Below, one piece after another: positions 13,859 to 20,252 of a DNA stretch of 25,818 bases (its first letter is position 1; each line of letters begins with the position of its first letter). The notes beneath the pieces are model-generated. The model was not told the origin of the DNA, did not search any database, and saw only the letters and a list, made by a program, of their open reading frames with translations. The DNA comes from a virus, in the IMG/VR virus record IMGVR_UViG_3300012985_000026, positions 1 to 25,818 of that record. One strand, 5' to 3'. Position numbers and translations under genes: made by a program.

Positions 13859-13951
13859 CTATATTTGAATTATAAAATCCGCCAAGATTAAAAATTTAAT
13901 CAATACCCTTCTTTGTTTGCTTGGCGGTAACATTGGAGGGTATTTTGTATT
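13837..13951 (+). promoter_or_regulatory. Promoter and pseudoknot-capable leader C
   Basis: TTTG (13837-13840), N19 and TATATTTG (13860-13867) form a promoter. CCGCCAAG (13879-13886) starts 12 nt later. GATTAAA/TTTAATC (13886-13892/13895-13901) forms a hairpin. AATACCCT (13902-13909) pairs with AGGGTATT (13937-13944), and inside that loop CTTGGCGG (13920-13927) is the exact 8-base complement of the 5' motif, giving an H-type pseudoknot. The U tract is weak, and the gene starts eight bases after the stem, so control could be on translation. Confidence 0.7.
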
Positions 13952-14875
13952 ATGGAAATAAATAAAATATATCAAGAGCCATGTTTAGATACGTTAAAAA
14001 AAATGCCTGATAATTTTTTGGATAGCGTTATAACATCCCCTCCTTATTGGCAGCTTAGAGATTATGGTTACAGCGGACAATGGGGATTAGAACCAACATA
14101 TAAGGAATATTTGGAGAATTTGTGGAATATTATGGATGAAGTATATAGAGTACTTAAAACAGAAGGAACTGTATGGATTAATCTTGGAGACACATATAAC
14201 GGAAGTAAATTAGGCAATACTTCAAACAAAGGGTATAAAGAAAATACTGTTGTATCTACTTTTAAAAAAAATAAACAAAAAGAACCATACAAAACTTTAC
14301 TACTTATACCTCATAGATTTGCTATAGGATGCATGGAAAGAGGATGGATAATTAGAAATGATATTGTTTGGGCTAAAAGAAACGGAATGCCAGAGAGTGT
14401 AACAGATAGATTTTCTAAAAAACATGAATATTTCTTTTTTATGACTAAATCAGAAAAATATTATTTTGACTTAGATTCTGTAAGAGATGTTTTAAAAAAT
14501 AATGTATCTATAAGAAATAAAGCATCCAAAGAATATGGAAGAGGTTCAGGATCTAAACAATTCTCGGAAGGAGAAAGAATATGGGGGAGTATTGAAAAAG
14601 GTAAAAATCCTGGGTCAGTATCCGATTTTTGGGATATACCCACCAAACCATCCAAAGAAAAACATTATACATCTTATAATGACAATCTTTTAAAAAAACC
14701 TGTTTTATCAGGGTGTCCTGAAAATGGATTAATATATGATCCTTTTATGGGAACAGGAAGCACAGCTGAAGTTTGTTTAAGAACTAATAGAAATTTTATA
14801 GGTTCTGAAATGAGTCCAGAATATTGCAATATAGCAAACAATAGAATTGATAAATTTAGTAATATGTTATTTTAA
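13952..14875 (+). CDS. Beta-class DNA methyltransferase (SPPY, probably N4-cytosine)
   Basis: The 307-residue protein has TSPPYW at 28-33 and the SAM-binding motif DPFMGTGST at 263-271, the beta-class order. SPPY is more usual in N4-cytosine enzymes, although adenine specificity cannot be excluded. RNDIVWAKRNGMPESVTDRFSKKHEYFFFMTKS (135-166) is the typical core, and DFWDIPTKPS (225-234) the usual linker. It is the single large gene behind leader C. The DNA is very A/T-rich with different codon preference from the tail genes, suggesting separate acquisition. Confidence 0.85.
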   Translation: MEINKIYQEPCLDTLKKMPDNFLDSVITSPPYWQLRDYGYSGQWGLEPTYKEYLENLWNIMDEVYRVLKTEGTVWINLGDTYNGSKLGNTSNKGYKENTVVSTFKKNKQKEPYKTLLLIPHRFAIGCMERGWIIRNDIVWAKRNGMPESVTDRFSKKHEYFFFMTKSEKYYFDLDSVRDVLKNNVSIRNKASKEYGRGSGSKQFSEGERIWGSIEKGKNPGSVSDFWDIPTKPSKEKHYTSYNDNLLKKPVLSGCPENGLIYDPFMGTGSTAEVCLRTNRNFIGSEMSPEYCNIANNRIDKFSNMLF

Positions 14876-15028
14876 ATGCCCAAGAAACAAACTGACACCA
14901 TATCTGAAATGCAGTCAAGACTAAACACTTTAATGGTATTGAAGATAGTAGAAAAGACTGATAAATATGATACAGAGATAAGCGAATTGAAAAGAAAATT
15001 AGATTATCTGTTTTATGGATTGTGTTAA
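14876..15028 (+). CDS. 50-residue helical protein
   Basis: The ATG at 14876 directly abuts the methyltransferase TAA. The product MPKKQTDTISEMQSRLNTLM...YDTEISELKRKLDYLFYGLC is almost fully helical and coiled-coil-like. No family is recognised. Tight linkage suggests co-expression with the methyltransferase. Confidence 0.5.
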   Translation: MPKKQTDTISEMQSRLNTLMVLKIVEKTDKYDTEISELKRKLDYLFYGLC

Positions 15029-15065
15029 AGTTTTAAAAAGATGTATAAATTAAATAATAATTAAT

Positions 15066-15073
15066 TATATTTG
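15066..15073 (+). promoter_or_regulatory. Putative promoter, -7 box TATATTTG
   Basis: A perfect -7 box lies 21 bp before the ATG at 15095 in an A/T-rich gap. No -33 TTG is seen at 19-20 nt. Confidence 0.5.
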
Positions 15074-15094
15074 TTATTATAAATATTAAATTTT

Positions 15095-15280
15095 ATGAAA
15101 ACAGAAACTAATCCAAGAGGTGCTGGCCGTCCTAAAAAAGGAATTGTAAAGCGATCATATGTAACAGATTTAAGTACTCATAATGATATACAGAAATTAG
15201 TCGAGTCTAGATTTATAAACCAAATTCAATCCGCCAATCTTTCAAAATGTGAGGGTGAGGCTTTAAAAAGAAAAAAGTGA
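15095..15280 (+). CDS. Small basic protein with GRPKKG motif
   Basis: The 61-residue protein begins MKTETNPRGAGRPKKGIVKR. GRPKKG is an AT-hook-like minor-groove motif, seen at the N-terminus of many small phage and plasmid DNA-binding proteins. The rest (DLSTHNDIQKLVESRFI) may form a helical dimerisation part. It is the first gene behind a -7 box and overlaps the next by TGATG. A small transcriptional regulator is the best guess. Confidence 0.55.
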   Translation: MKTETNPRGAGRPKKGIVKRSYVTDLSTHNDIQKLVESRFINQIQSANLSKCEGEALKRKK

Positions 15281-15561
15281 TGAAACAAGTCATACAAGTT
15301 ACTGATGAATTTTTTATTAAGTCAAAAACAAATAGTGGGGAATACGCTAAACAATATTTTAAAGAAGCTCAGTTTGATGATGATACATCATCAAGAGCAT
15401 TAATTATCCGTAAATATGTTCTTAGTGATAAATTAGATGGCTATCCTAATTATGATTTGATTAAAACATATAAAGGATTTGGATTGTTTCTGCAGAAATT
15501 CAGTATTAAAACAGAAACATTAAACATGGCTATTGACATATTAAATTTAGATAAATATTGA
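15280..15561 (+). CDS. Hypothetical protein
   Basis: The start is ATG 15280, overlapping the upstream TGA by one base; an in-frame GTG lies three bases earlier. It has 93 residues with two helical halves (FFIKSKTNSGEYAKQYFKEAQF; NYDLIKTYKGFGLFLQKFSI), no TM and no family recognised. Coupling to the GRPKKG protein suggests a two-gene unit. Confidence 0.55.
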   Translation: MKQVIQVTDEFFIKSKTNSGEYAKQYFKEAQFDDDTSSRALIIRKYVLSDKLDGYPNYDLIKTYKGFGLFLQKFSIKTETLNMAIDILNLDKY

Positions 15562-15562
15562 A

Positions 15563-15630
15563 GTGGTATTCACTACAAAAAAGCTGATACGTTCTTAAGT
15601 AAGGGAATATCCAAGTTTTCGGCTTCTTTT
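15563..15630 (+). promoter_or_regulatory. Possible leader D (weaker instance of the leader architecture)
   Basis: AAGCTGA (15581-15587) can pair with TCGGCTT (15619-15625, one G-U), followed by CTTTT: a terminator-like stem with a 31-base loop. The loop holds GAATATCC (15605-15612), which can pair with the upstream GGTATTC (15565-15571) if one T is bulged. The promoter is doubtful: TAAATTTA at 15542-15549 is one mismatch from the -7 box. Weaker than leaders A, B, C and E. Confidence 0.35.
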
Positions 15631-15652
15631 ATTAATCAATAAAAATTAAATT

Positions 15653-15865
15653 ATGGGAATAGACCAAATTAAAACAGAAATGAAATCTTATAGAGATTAT
15701 TTTGGGAGCAGTTTAATTAATGCTTATGATATAGATAATTGCTATACTAAAGAGCAATTAGCAGAAATAATTGATGCTCACGAATCTTTTTTAGAAGCAC
15801 AGGTTACAGATGCTCAAAGTTCTTTAAGTCGTTTTAAACAAAAATTAGGACTTCACAATTTATAA
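15653..15865 (+). CDS. Hypothetical small protein
   Basis: The 70-residue protein has ATG in the context AAATTATG. It is helical and acidic (YTKEQLAEIIDAHESFLEAQVTDAQSSLSRFKQKL). No TM and no family are recognised. It lies between the possible leader D and the tRNA-fragment region. Confidence 0.5.
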   Translation: MGIDQIKTEMKSYRDYFGSSLINAYDIDNCYTKEQLAEIIDAHESFLEAQVTDAQSSLSRFKQKLGLHNL

Positions 15866-15874
15866 CCATTAATT

Positions 15875-15931
15875 ATGAAAATTAGACACACAATAAAATC
15901 TAACAGGTTCGAGTCCTGTCATTGCCACTAA
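15875..15931 (+). CDS. 18-codon ORF reading into the tRNA fragment
   Basis: ATG 15875 has the same ATTAATTATG context as real starts in this window. It encodes MKIRHTIKSNRFESCHCH, whose last nine codons and stop are made from the tRNA-like sequence. Whether it is translated is unknown. It may be the stub left when a tRNA-derived attachment sequence was joined to an older gene start. Confidence 0.25.
   Translation: MKIRHTIKSNRFESCHCH
15903..15927 (+). other. tRNA 3'-end fragment (T-arm plus acceptor strand), candidate attP core
   Basis: ACAGG (15903-15907), loop TTCGAGT (15908-15914) and CCTGT (15915-15919) form a perfect five-pair T-arm. They are followed by a seven-base acceptor strand CATTGCC and discriminator A (15927). 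The matching 5' acceptor GGCAATG and the D- and anticodon arms are absent upstream, so this is not a complete gene. Phages that integrate into tRNA genes carry exactly such a 3' piece to restore the gene. No integrase is in the window, and Bacteroidota tRNA genes often lack encoded CCA, which fits the following CTA. Confidence 0.65.
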
Positions 15932-15942
15932 ATAATTAAACT

Positions 15943-16107
15943 ATGAAAGAATTAAAATCATTTGGAGTTCTCGTTGTAATGGCTTTATTGCTATGTATTA
16001 TTTTATGTCCATTTATGTATATTGGTTTTGATAAATTATTCTCAATATGTATGGTACTTTCATTTTTTTACAATGCAATTTGTAACATTAATAAAAAAGA
16101 CAGATGA
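15943..16107 (+). CDS. 54-residue membrane protein
   Basis: ATG 15943 (context TTAAACTATG) gives MKELKSFGVLVVMALLLCIILCPFMYIGFDKLFSICMVLSFFYNAICNINKKDR. There are two hydrophobic helices (about 7-27 and 32-46) with a basic C-terminus. The stop overlaps the next ATG as ATGA (16104-16107), which supports translation. No family is recognised. Confidence 0.6.
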   Translation: MKELKSFGVLVVMALLLCIILCPFMYIGFDKLFSICMVLSFFYNAICNINKKDR

Positions 16108-16370
16108 ACCCAGACGACTACATAACAGGACTACATGACGAAAACTCACCCATGAACAGGAAAGAGGTATTGTCTGAAATGGAAGAAGTGAATATTCTGT
16201 TTGAAACTTTAGAACGAAACCTAAGGTATTCAGAAGAACGCAGCAGATACCAGGCTAAGCTTTTAAAAGAAGCTGGAGGTATAATCGAAATGTACCGAAC
16301 CACAGGCAAATTTAAAGAATCAGAACTAAACAGATTGACTGAAATATTTGAACCTTATTTAACCAACTAA
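16104..16370 (+). CDS. Hypothetical helical protein
   Basis: The 88-residue, acidic and mostly helical protein (MNRKEVLSEMEEVNILFETLERNLRYSEERSRYQAKLL...) is coupled by ATGA to the small membrane protein and sits 12 bp before the C5-methyltransferase-like gene. No family is recognised. Its content suggests a coiled-coil dimer. Confidence 0.55.
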   Translation: MNPDDYITGLHDENSPMNRKEVLSEMEEVNILFETLERNLRYSEERSRYQAKLLKEAGGIIEMYRTTGKFKESELNRLTEIFEPYLTN

Positions 16371-16382
16371 TCATTTAGAGTT

Positions 16383-17051
16383 ATGGCAAACATTATAATA
16401 GGATGTGAAGAAAGCCAAACCGTATGCCTAGAGTTCTTAAAGTTGGGACATAATGCTTTTTCATGTGATATTCAAGAATGTAGCGGAGGAAATCCCGATA
16501 GGCATATTATTGGCGATATTTTAAAAATTATAAAAGGAGGCGTATTTAAAACACAATCGGGGAAAAGTGTAAAAATTTTAAAATGGGATGCGTTGATAGG
16601 ATTCCCGCCGTGTACATTTATAAGCAATGCGGGCGCAAGATGGATGTTTCCAAAGGCGGGAATTGTTTGTTTAGAAAGATTAGAGAAAGCAAAAAAAGCA
16701 AAGGATTTTTTTATGGAATTATTTAATTCTGAAATAAAATTTATCTCGTTAGAGAACCCACAACCTTTAAAGATAGTGGAACTTCCAAAAGCTTCTCAAT
16801 ACATACAGCCTTATGAATTTGGACACCCATACAGTAAAAAAACTTTTCTATGGCTTAAAAATCTACCTTGTTTGATGCCTACATATTTTGTTACGGATTA
16901 TAAACCTTTTATACCCTCTAATACCGGAGGAAAGAAAAGAGGGCACAAGGCTACAATATTTCATATAAGCAAAAAAGATAAAAGCAAAACATTTCAAGGA
17001 ATTGCAAAAGCTATGGCAGAACAATGGAATGAAATTATTACTAACCATTAA
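16383..17051 (+). CDS. C5-cytosine methyltransferase-like phage protein
   Basis: The 222-residue protein starts with IIIGCEESQTVCLEFLKLGHNAFSCDI (4-30), a SAM-binding motif I followed by an acidic strand. It has the catalytic GFPPCTF (73-79, Cys77) and SLENPQP (122-128, Glu124), equivalent to the PC and ENV motifs of C5 enzymes. It is much shorter than bacterial Dcm and lacks a full target-recognition domain, as do other phage members of this family. Methylation activity is likely but unproven. Confidence 0.75.
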   Translation: MANIIIGCEESQTVCLEFLKLGHNAFSCDIQECSGGNPDRHIIGDILKIIKGGVFKTQSGKSVKILKWDALIGFPPCTFISNAGARWMFPKAGIVCLERLEKAKKAKDFFMELFNSEIKFISLENPQPLKIVELPKASQYIQPYEFGHPYSKKTFLWLKNLPCLMPTYFVTDYKPFIPSNTGGKKRGHKATIFHISKKDKSKTFQGIAKAMAEQWNEIITNH

Positions 17052-17061
17052 TCAGGGAACA

Positions 17062-17307
17062 ATGACTACAACGGAAGAATTTTTAAACGGCGTATCTAAA
17101 TCAGTCATTCAAAATTCGAAATATATTGAAGAAGTATTTGTAAATGAAGAAGAAGTAAAAGACGCTATGATTGAATTTGCTAAATATCACGTAGCCGAAG
17201 CTTTGAAGTTAGCAAGTGAAAATTACCTACACATTTTTGAGGGTGAATTAATTTTCCTAAACAAAGAATCTATTCTAAACGCTTATCCATTAGAAAACAT
17301 AAAATAA
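17062..17307 (+). CDS. Conserved small phage protein
   Basis: I start it at ATG 17062, ten bases after the methyltransferase stop, giving 81 residues; an in-frame ATG at 17002 lies inside the previous gene. DAMIEFAKYHVAEALKLASEN (about 38-58) and the C-terminal KESILNAYPLENIK recall a small protein widely found in Bacteroidota phages without assigned function. It ends 26 bp before a terminator. Confidence 0.6.
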   Translation: MTTTEEFLNGVSKSVIQNSKYIEEVFVNEEEVKDAMIEFAKYHVAEALKLASENYLHIFEGELIFLNKESILNAYPLENIK

Positions 17308-17333
17308 TTTTTAATCAGGGATGCGACTGTAAC

Positions 17334-17357
17334 AAACCACTTAACCGTGGTTTTTTT
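17334..17357 (+). terminator. Intrinsic terminator
   Basis: AAACCAC (17334-17340) pairs with GTGGTTT (17347-17353) around TTAACC, then a T run. It isolates the following lipoprotein unit from the methyltransferase operon. Confidence 0.88.
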
Positions 17358-17373
17358 ATTTGAAAACATTTTA

Positions 17374-17381
17374 TATATTTG
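17374..17381 (+). promoter_or_regulatory. Putative promoter, -7 box TATATTTG
   Basis: A perfect -7 box lies 23 bp before the lipoprotein ATG and just behind a terminator. The -33 position falls in the terminator's T run, and no TTG is visible there. Confidence 0.55.
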
Positions 17382-17404
17382 CACCAACTTAAAATAAATA
17401 CCAA

Positions 17405-17821
17405 ATGAAAAAATTAATCTTTACACTTGCCTTATCAGGCTTATTATTCGCTTCATGTTCCCATGACGATTCAAACCAGAAATCAGAAACAATGCAAAAA
17501 TAAGCGTCTGTTTCTAAAATTGGAGGAGGAACTCCTAATGAGCCTCAAGCACCTACAGAAGCACAGATTAAAGAAGCAATAAGCGAAACTGAATATGAGG
17601 CTTATCTTCAAATAGTAAATAATGAAACAGCAGGACGAGGAGTAAAATTCTGCAACCATGACAGCTTTGCATCTGGAAGCGGTTCTGGATACGCACAGGT
17701 AACATTGAATGACGGATCAGTACATTACACGTATTTTACATGGTTTAAAGACAGTACAGGCAAAACTTATGTAGCTGGTTTATATGAAGGCACTTCGCCT
17801 CCAGCAGGCAGCGGATGCTAG
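17405..17821 (+). pseudogene. Lipoprotein gene interrupted by an in-frame TAA (moron-like)
   Basis: The ATG at 17405 opens MKKLIFTLALSGLLFASCSH, a clear lipoprotein signal (Cys18), and continues DDSNQKSETMQK before TAA (17501-17503). The same frame then stays open for 105 more codons to TAG 17819: ASVSKIGGGTPNEPQAPTEA ... GVKFCNHDSFASGSGSGYAQ ... GTSPPAGSGC. The downstream part looks like a real secreted domain with two cysteines. One nonsense change therefore seems to have cut a 138-residue lipoprotein to 32 residues. It has its own promoter and terminators, as lysogenic-conversion or superinfection-exclusion genes often do. A sequencing error or readthrough is possible. Confidence 0.7.
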
Positions 17822-17839
17822 AAATAAATATACGATGTA

Positions 17840-17912
17840 GGGCGCATGAAGCAAAATTAATCTATATGATAGATCCAGACGTGGAAATAAACTATAAATT
17901 AAGTCATGCGCC
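17840..17912 (+). ncRNA. Candidate multibranched RNA structure between lipoprotein gene and terminator
   Basis: GGCGCATGA (17841-17849) pairs perfectly with TCATGCGCC (17904-17912). The enclosed 54 bases hold two adjacent hairpins: ATCTAT/ATAGAT (17860-17865/17869-17874) and CCA/TGG (17875-17877/17882-17884, tetraloop GACG). A terminator follows 12 bases later. It could be a 3'-UTR stability element or a processed small RNA. A 23-codon ORF (17866-17937) overlaps it but looks incidental. Confidence 0.4.
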
Positions 17913-17923
17913 TCTCAATATTA

Positions 17924-17952
17924 AAAACCACTATTAGCTTAGTGGTTTTTTT
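17924..17952 (+). terminator. Intrinsic terminator before the sigma-like gene
   Basis: AAAACCACTA (17924-17933) pairs with TAGTGGTTTT (17940-17949) around a six-base loop, then a T run. Confidence 0.9.
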
Positions 17953-17968
17953 ATTCAAAAAACTTTTG

Positions 17969-17976
17969 TATATTTG
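17969..17976 (+). promoter_or_regulatory. Putative promoter, -7 box TATATTTG
   Basis: A perfect -7 box lies 18 bp before the sigma-like gene, directly behind a terminator; no TTG is visible at the -33 position. Confidence 0.55.
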
Positions 17977-17994
17977 ATTAATAAATAATTAACC

Positions 17995-18414
17995 ATGCTT
18001 GAAGAACTTGCAAAAGAAGATAACTATTTCCGTAAGATAGCCTTCAATATATGCAAGGACAAGAACACCGCTGACGACCTAGTGCAGGAAATGTACCTAA
18101 AGCTGTCAGGAATAGACAGGGAAATAAAAGACCTTAAATGGTACGCGGTCATAGTGATAAGGAATTTATTCATAGACCATGCAAAAAAGCCATCAAACAC
18201 AGATTTATCAAGACTGAAACTTATACAGTCGGAAAGATATGAGCCAGACGACAAGGAAAAAAAAGTACTAGACAGGCTTACATGGCTTGAAAGAGAATTG
18301 CTAGAATTAAGCTGTGACAAGTCGCTAAGGGAAATAGAAAGAGAGTTCAACATAAATTACGCATTCACTCACCGTATAATCAAAAATGTAAGAAATGGGG
18401 CGAAAAAAACGTAG
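17995..18414 (+). CDS. Sigma-70-family (ECF-like) sigma factor
   Basis: The 139-residue protein has a region-2-like segment: FNICKDKNTADDLVQEMYLKLS (about 17-38), then WYAVIVIRNLFIDHAKK (49-65), as in ECF sigma factors. A linker is followed by a region-4-like HTH: LTWLERELLELSCDKSLREI (about 95-114) and NINYAFTHRIIKNVRN. It is shorter than bacterial ECF factors. It lies upstream of the terminase genes, where a late activator would be expected, and could direct host RNA polymerase to late promoters. It overlaps the next gene by 20 bp. Confidence 0.75.
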   Translation: MLEELAKEDNYFRKIAFNICKDKNTADDLVQEMYLKLSGIDREIKDLKWYAVIVIRNLFIDHAKKPSNTDLSRLKLIQSERYEPDDKEKKVLDRLTWLERELLELSCDKSLREIEREFNINYAFTHRIIKNVRNGAKKT

Positions 18415-18775
18415 CACAGGATTAGGAGACACCATAGAAAAAGTAACGGAAGCAACAGGAATAAAAAAGTTTATAGAAATATTTGTAGACGGAAAAGACT
18501 GCGGATGTGATGAAAGGCAAAAGTTACTCAACGAATTATTTCCCTACCGATTCAAGGCAAGATGCCTGACCGAAGAGGAGTATAAACAATGGAAAGAATT
18601 TAGGGACATACGAAGCCTTAAGTTAAATTGGAATGAAGTAATATTCATCTGCAAGTTATACGCTGATGTTTTCTCAAGACAGTATTGGGAGCCAGAATGC
18701 GGAGGATGCAACGTAAAAAGCATCATCGACATGATTAACAAATTAGATAAAGTTTATGAAACATATTCAAGATGA
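18395..18775 (+). CDS. Conserved phage protein (GLGDTIEKVTEATGIKK family)
   Basis: The 126-residue protein opens MGRKKRSTGLGDTIEKVTEA and continues with GKDCGCDERQKLLNELFPYR (about 35-54) and a second Cys cluster ECGGC (about 102-106). I recognise this order from Bacteroidota phage and prophage proteins of unknown function located near terminase genes. The four cysteines may bind a metal. It is translationally linked to the sigma-like gene. Confidence 0.7.
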   Translation: MGRKKRSTGLGDTIEKVTEATGIKKFIEIFVDGKDCGCDERQKLLNELFPYRFKARCLTEEEYKQWKEFRDIRSLKLNWNEVIFICKLYADVFSRQYWEPECGGCNVKSIIDMINKLDKVYETYSR

Positions 18776-19010
18776 AATATCAGATGAATTTGCAAAAAGC
18801 ATAGAGTCATTCTATCTAAATTTAGCATATCAATGTCTTGGAAGGGATTTCTGTAAAGAAACTGATTCAAAAAGATTTAGTTTTAACCTTTACACTCACT
18901 TGGATAAAAAAAGATTTGTTTTTGATGGTGTAGAAATAGGAACTATAATTGAAGATTTTGAGAACAGGAGTATAGAATTTATACCAGATAAACAATTTAG
19001 CCATGCCTAG
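18756..19010 (+). CDS. Hypothetical protein
   Basis: The 84-residue protein overlaps the previous gene by 20 bp and the next by 8 bp. There is no TM or signal peptide. IQDEISDEFAKSIESFYLNLAYQCLGRDF is probably helical, and FVFDGVEIGTIIEDFENRSIEFIPD beta. No family is recognised. It belongs to the operon from the sigma gene to terminase. Confidence 0.55.
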   Translation: MKHIQDEISDEFAKSIESFYLNLAYQCLGRDFCKETDSKRFSFNLYTHLDKKRFVFDGVEIGTIIEDFENRSIEFIPDKQFSHA

Positions 19011-19128
19011 AAAGAAGACAGAACCTAAAACGGAAACCAAGCCTAAACTTAAAGAAGAGGTCTACTACGAACATGATCCGTTAAACCAGATTGATGTAAG
19101 GAAAACAAGAATGGTCGAAGATAAATAA
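19003..19128 (+). CDS. 41-residue basic protein
   Basis: ATG 19003 overlaps the upstream gene. The product MPRKKTEPKTETKPKLKEEV...VRKTRMVEDK has a Lys/Glu/Pro-rich start and an aromatic middle (YYEHDPLNQID). No family is recognised. It is retained because of the tight overlap and because the next gene starts two bases after its stop. Confidence 0.5.
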   Translation: MPRKKTEPKTETKPKLKEEVYYEHDPLNQIDVRKTRMVEDK

Positions 19129-19130
19129 CG

Positions 19131-19307
19131 ATGGACGAAATAATAAAATTATATGAATACGTTCCTAAATGGATTATAGACCAGAAGCCAAATATTTATA
19201 TATGCCCTTCAAAATACAAAGAAGTTACAGATAAAGAATACAAAGGACTGCCTATAATCAAAAAGGCTGAAATGCCTTACGGCGGAGTAGTCATTGGATT
19301 TATATAA
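19131..19307 (+). CDS. 58-residue hypothetical protein
   Basis: ATG 19131 gives MDEIIKLYEYVPKWIIDQKP...VTDKEYKGLPIIKKAEMPYGGVVIGFI. It is soluble with a hydrophobic C-terminal strand; no family is recognised. It lies in the dense operon leading to terminase. Confidence 0.5.
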   Translation: MDEIIKLYEYVPKWIIDQKPNIYICPSKYKEVTDKEYKGLPIIKKAEMPYGGVVIGFI

Positions 19308-19346
19308 TAAAAAGTATAATATAATCAATAAACTAAAAATAAAATT

Positions 19347-19652
19347 ATGGCTTTAATAGTAGAAAATTCAGAAAAATGTAAACCGTCTCAAGAAAGGAAA
19401 TTCCAAAATATAATCAACCAGTTTCAAGAAGAAGATAATACGAGAAAGCAATTATTAACCACGCTTTCAGAGAAAGTATCTTCGATGTCTGGAATAAATC
19501 TTCTTTTTGTTAATGAGGATTGTAAATATGAAAATTCAGAAATAAAAAAACAAAAATCTGTAATTGATGATCTTCAATCAGCTTTAGATAAAATAAAATC
19601 AGATAACATCTGGATTGAGAATATTGTTTCAAACCTAGACGATTTAATATAA
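19347..19652 (+). CDS. Helical coiled-coil-like hypothetical protein
   Basis: The 101-residue protein has ATG in the context AAAATTATG. It has two long charged helices (KFQNIINQFQEEDNTRKQLLTTLSEKV; EIKKQKSVIDDLQSALDKIKS). No TM and no family are recognised. It is part of the pre-terminase operon. Confidence 0.55.
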   Translation: MALIVENSEKCKPSQERKFQNIINQFQEEDNTRKQLLTTLSEKVSSMSGINLLFVNEDCKYENSEIKKQKSVIDDLQSALDKIKSDNIWIENIVSNLDDLI

Positions 19653-19654
19653 TC

Positions 19655-19831
19655 ATGGAAAGCGACAAGAAATATCTTTTTGAAAAAGGATGGCATACAT
19701 TATGGAACGATGATAACTGGGTACATCCAGTAATTATGAGAGGTTCAAACATGGATTATTGCGGTGTAGGAATTGAAGCAGCATTGAGCATTCAGAAAAA
19801 AGTAGATAACGGAACTTATGGGAATACATAA
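19655..19831 (+). CDS. 58-residue hypothetical protein
   Basis: ATG 19655 gives MESDKKYLFEKGWHTLWNDDNWVHPVIMRG...GVGIEAALSIQKKV. Aromatic-rich and soluble. It overlaps the small-terminase start (19818) by 14 bp, which supports real translation. Function is unknown. Confidence 0.55.
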   Translation: MESDKKYLFEKGWHTLWNDDNWVHPVIMRGSNMDYCGVGIEAALSIQKKVDNGTYGNT

Positions 19832-20252
19832 ATACATAGAAACTCCAGAAAAGTTATGGGAACTATTCCTTGCTTATAAGAAACACGTAAAAGATAATCC
19901 CAAGATTGTAAAAGACTGGGTAGGAAAAGAAGCAGAGACAGTTTACAGGGAAAAAGAATGCCCTCTTACAATGGTCGGATTTGAATGTTTCGTATGCGAT
20001 AATTCAAGGATAACATATCCTGACTTGACAAATTATTTTGACAAGAATAATGAAAGCTTTAAAGATTTCGTCCCTATCTCATCGCGTATACTGGCAGAAA
20101 TAAAGAATGACCAGATATCTGGAGGCATGACAATGATATACAGCCAGAACCTTACTGCTCGTTTAAACGGACTTGTAGACAAGAAAGAAACGGATATAAA
20201 AGGTACTCTTAATATTCCAACCGTTCCAGATATTGGAAATAGAAAAAAATAA
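19818..20252 (+). CDS. terS: Terminase small subunit
   Basis: The 144-residue protein has ETPEKLWELFLAYKKHVKDNPK (8-29), ECPLTMVGFECFVC (47-60), YPDLTNYF, and SRILAEIKNDQISGGMTMIYSQNLTARLNGLVDK. This pattern matches small terminases of Bacteroidota phages, which bind the packaging start site and present DNA to the large subunit. The large subunit gene overlaps it by 20 bp. No separate cos or pac site is recognised. Confidence 0.8.
   Translation: MGIHKYIETPEKLWELFLAYKKHVKDNPKIVKDWVGKEAETVYREKECPLTMVGFECFVCDNSRITYPDLTNYFDKNNESFKDFVPISSRILAEIKNDQISGGMTMIYSQNLTARLNGLVDKKETDIKGTLNIPTVPDIGNRKK

Noticed and set aside
15840-15930. Complete tRNA gene
   Set aside because: Only the T-arm and 3' acceptor strand exist; no matching 5' acceptor, D-arm or anticodon arm upstream.
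17850-17890. Hammerhead-ribozyme-like arrangement near TGATAGA and GGAAAT
   Set aside because: The conserved CUGANGA core is absent and the strands do not give the three required helices.
17866-17937. 23-codon ORF MIDPDVEINYKLSHAPLNIK...
   Set aside because: It overlaps the RNA structure and the terminator arm, has no start context and no coding character.
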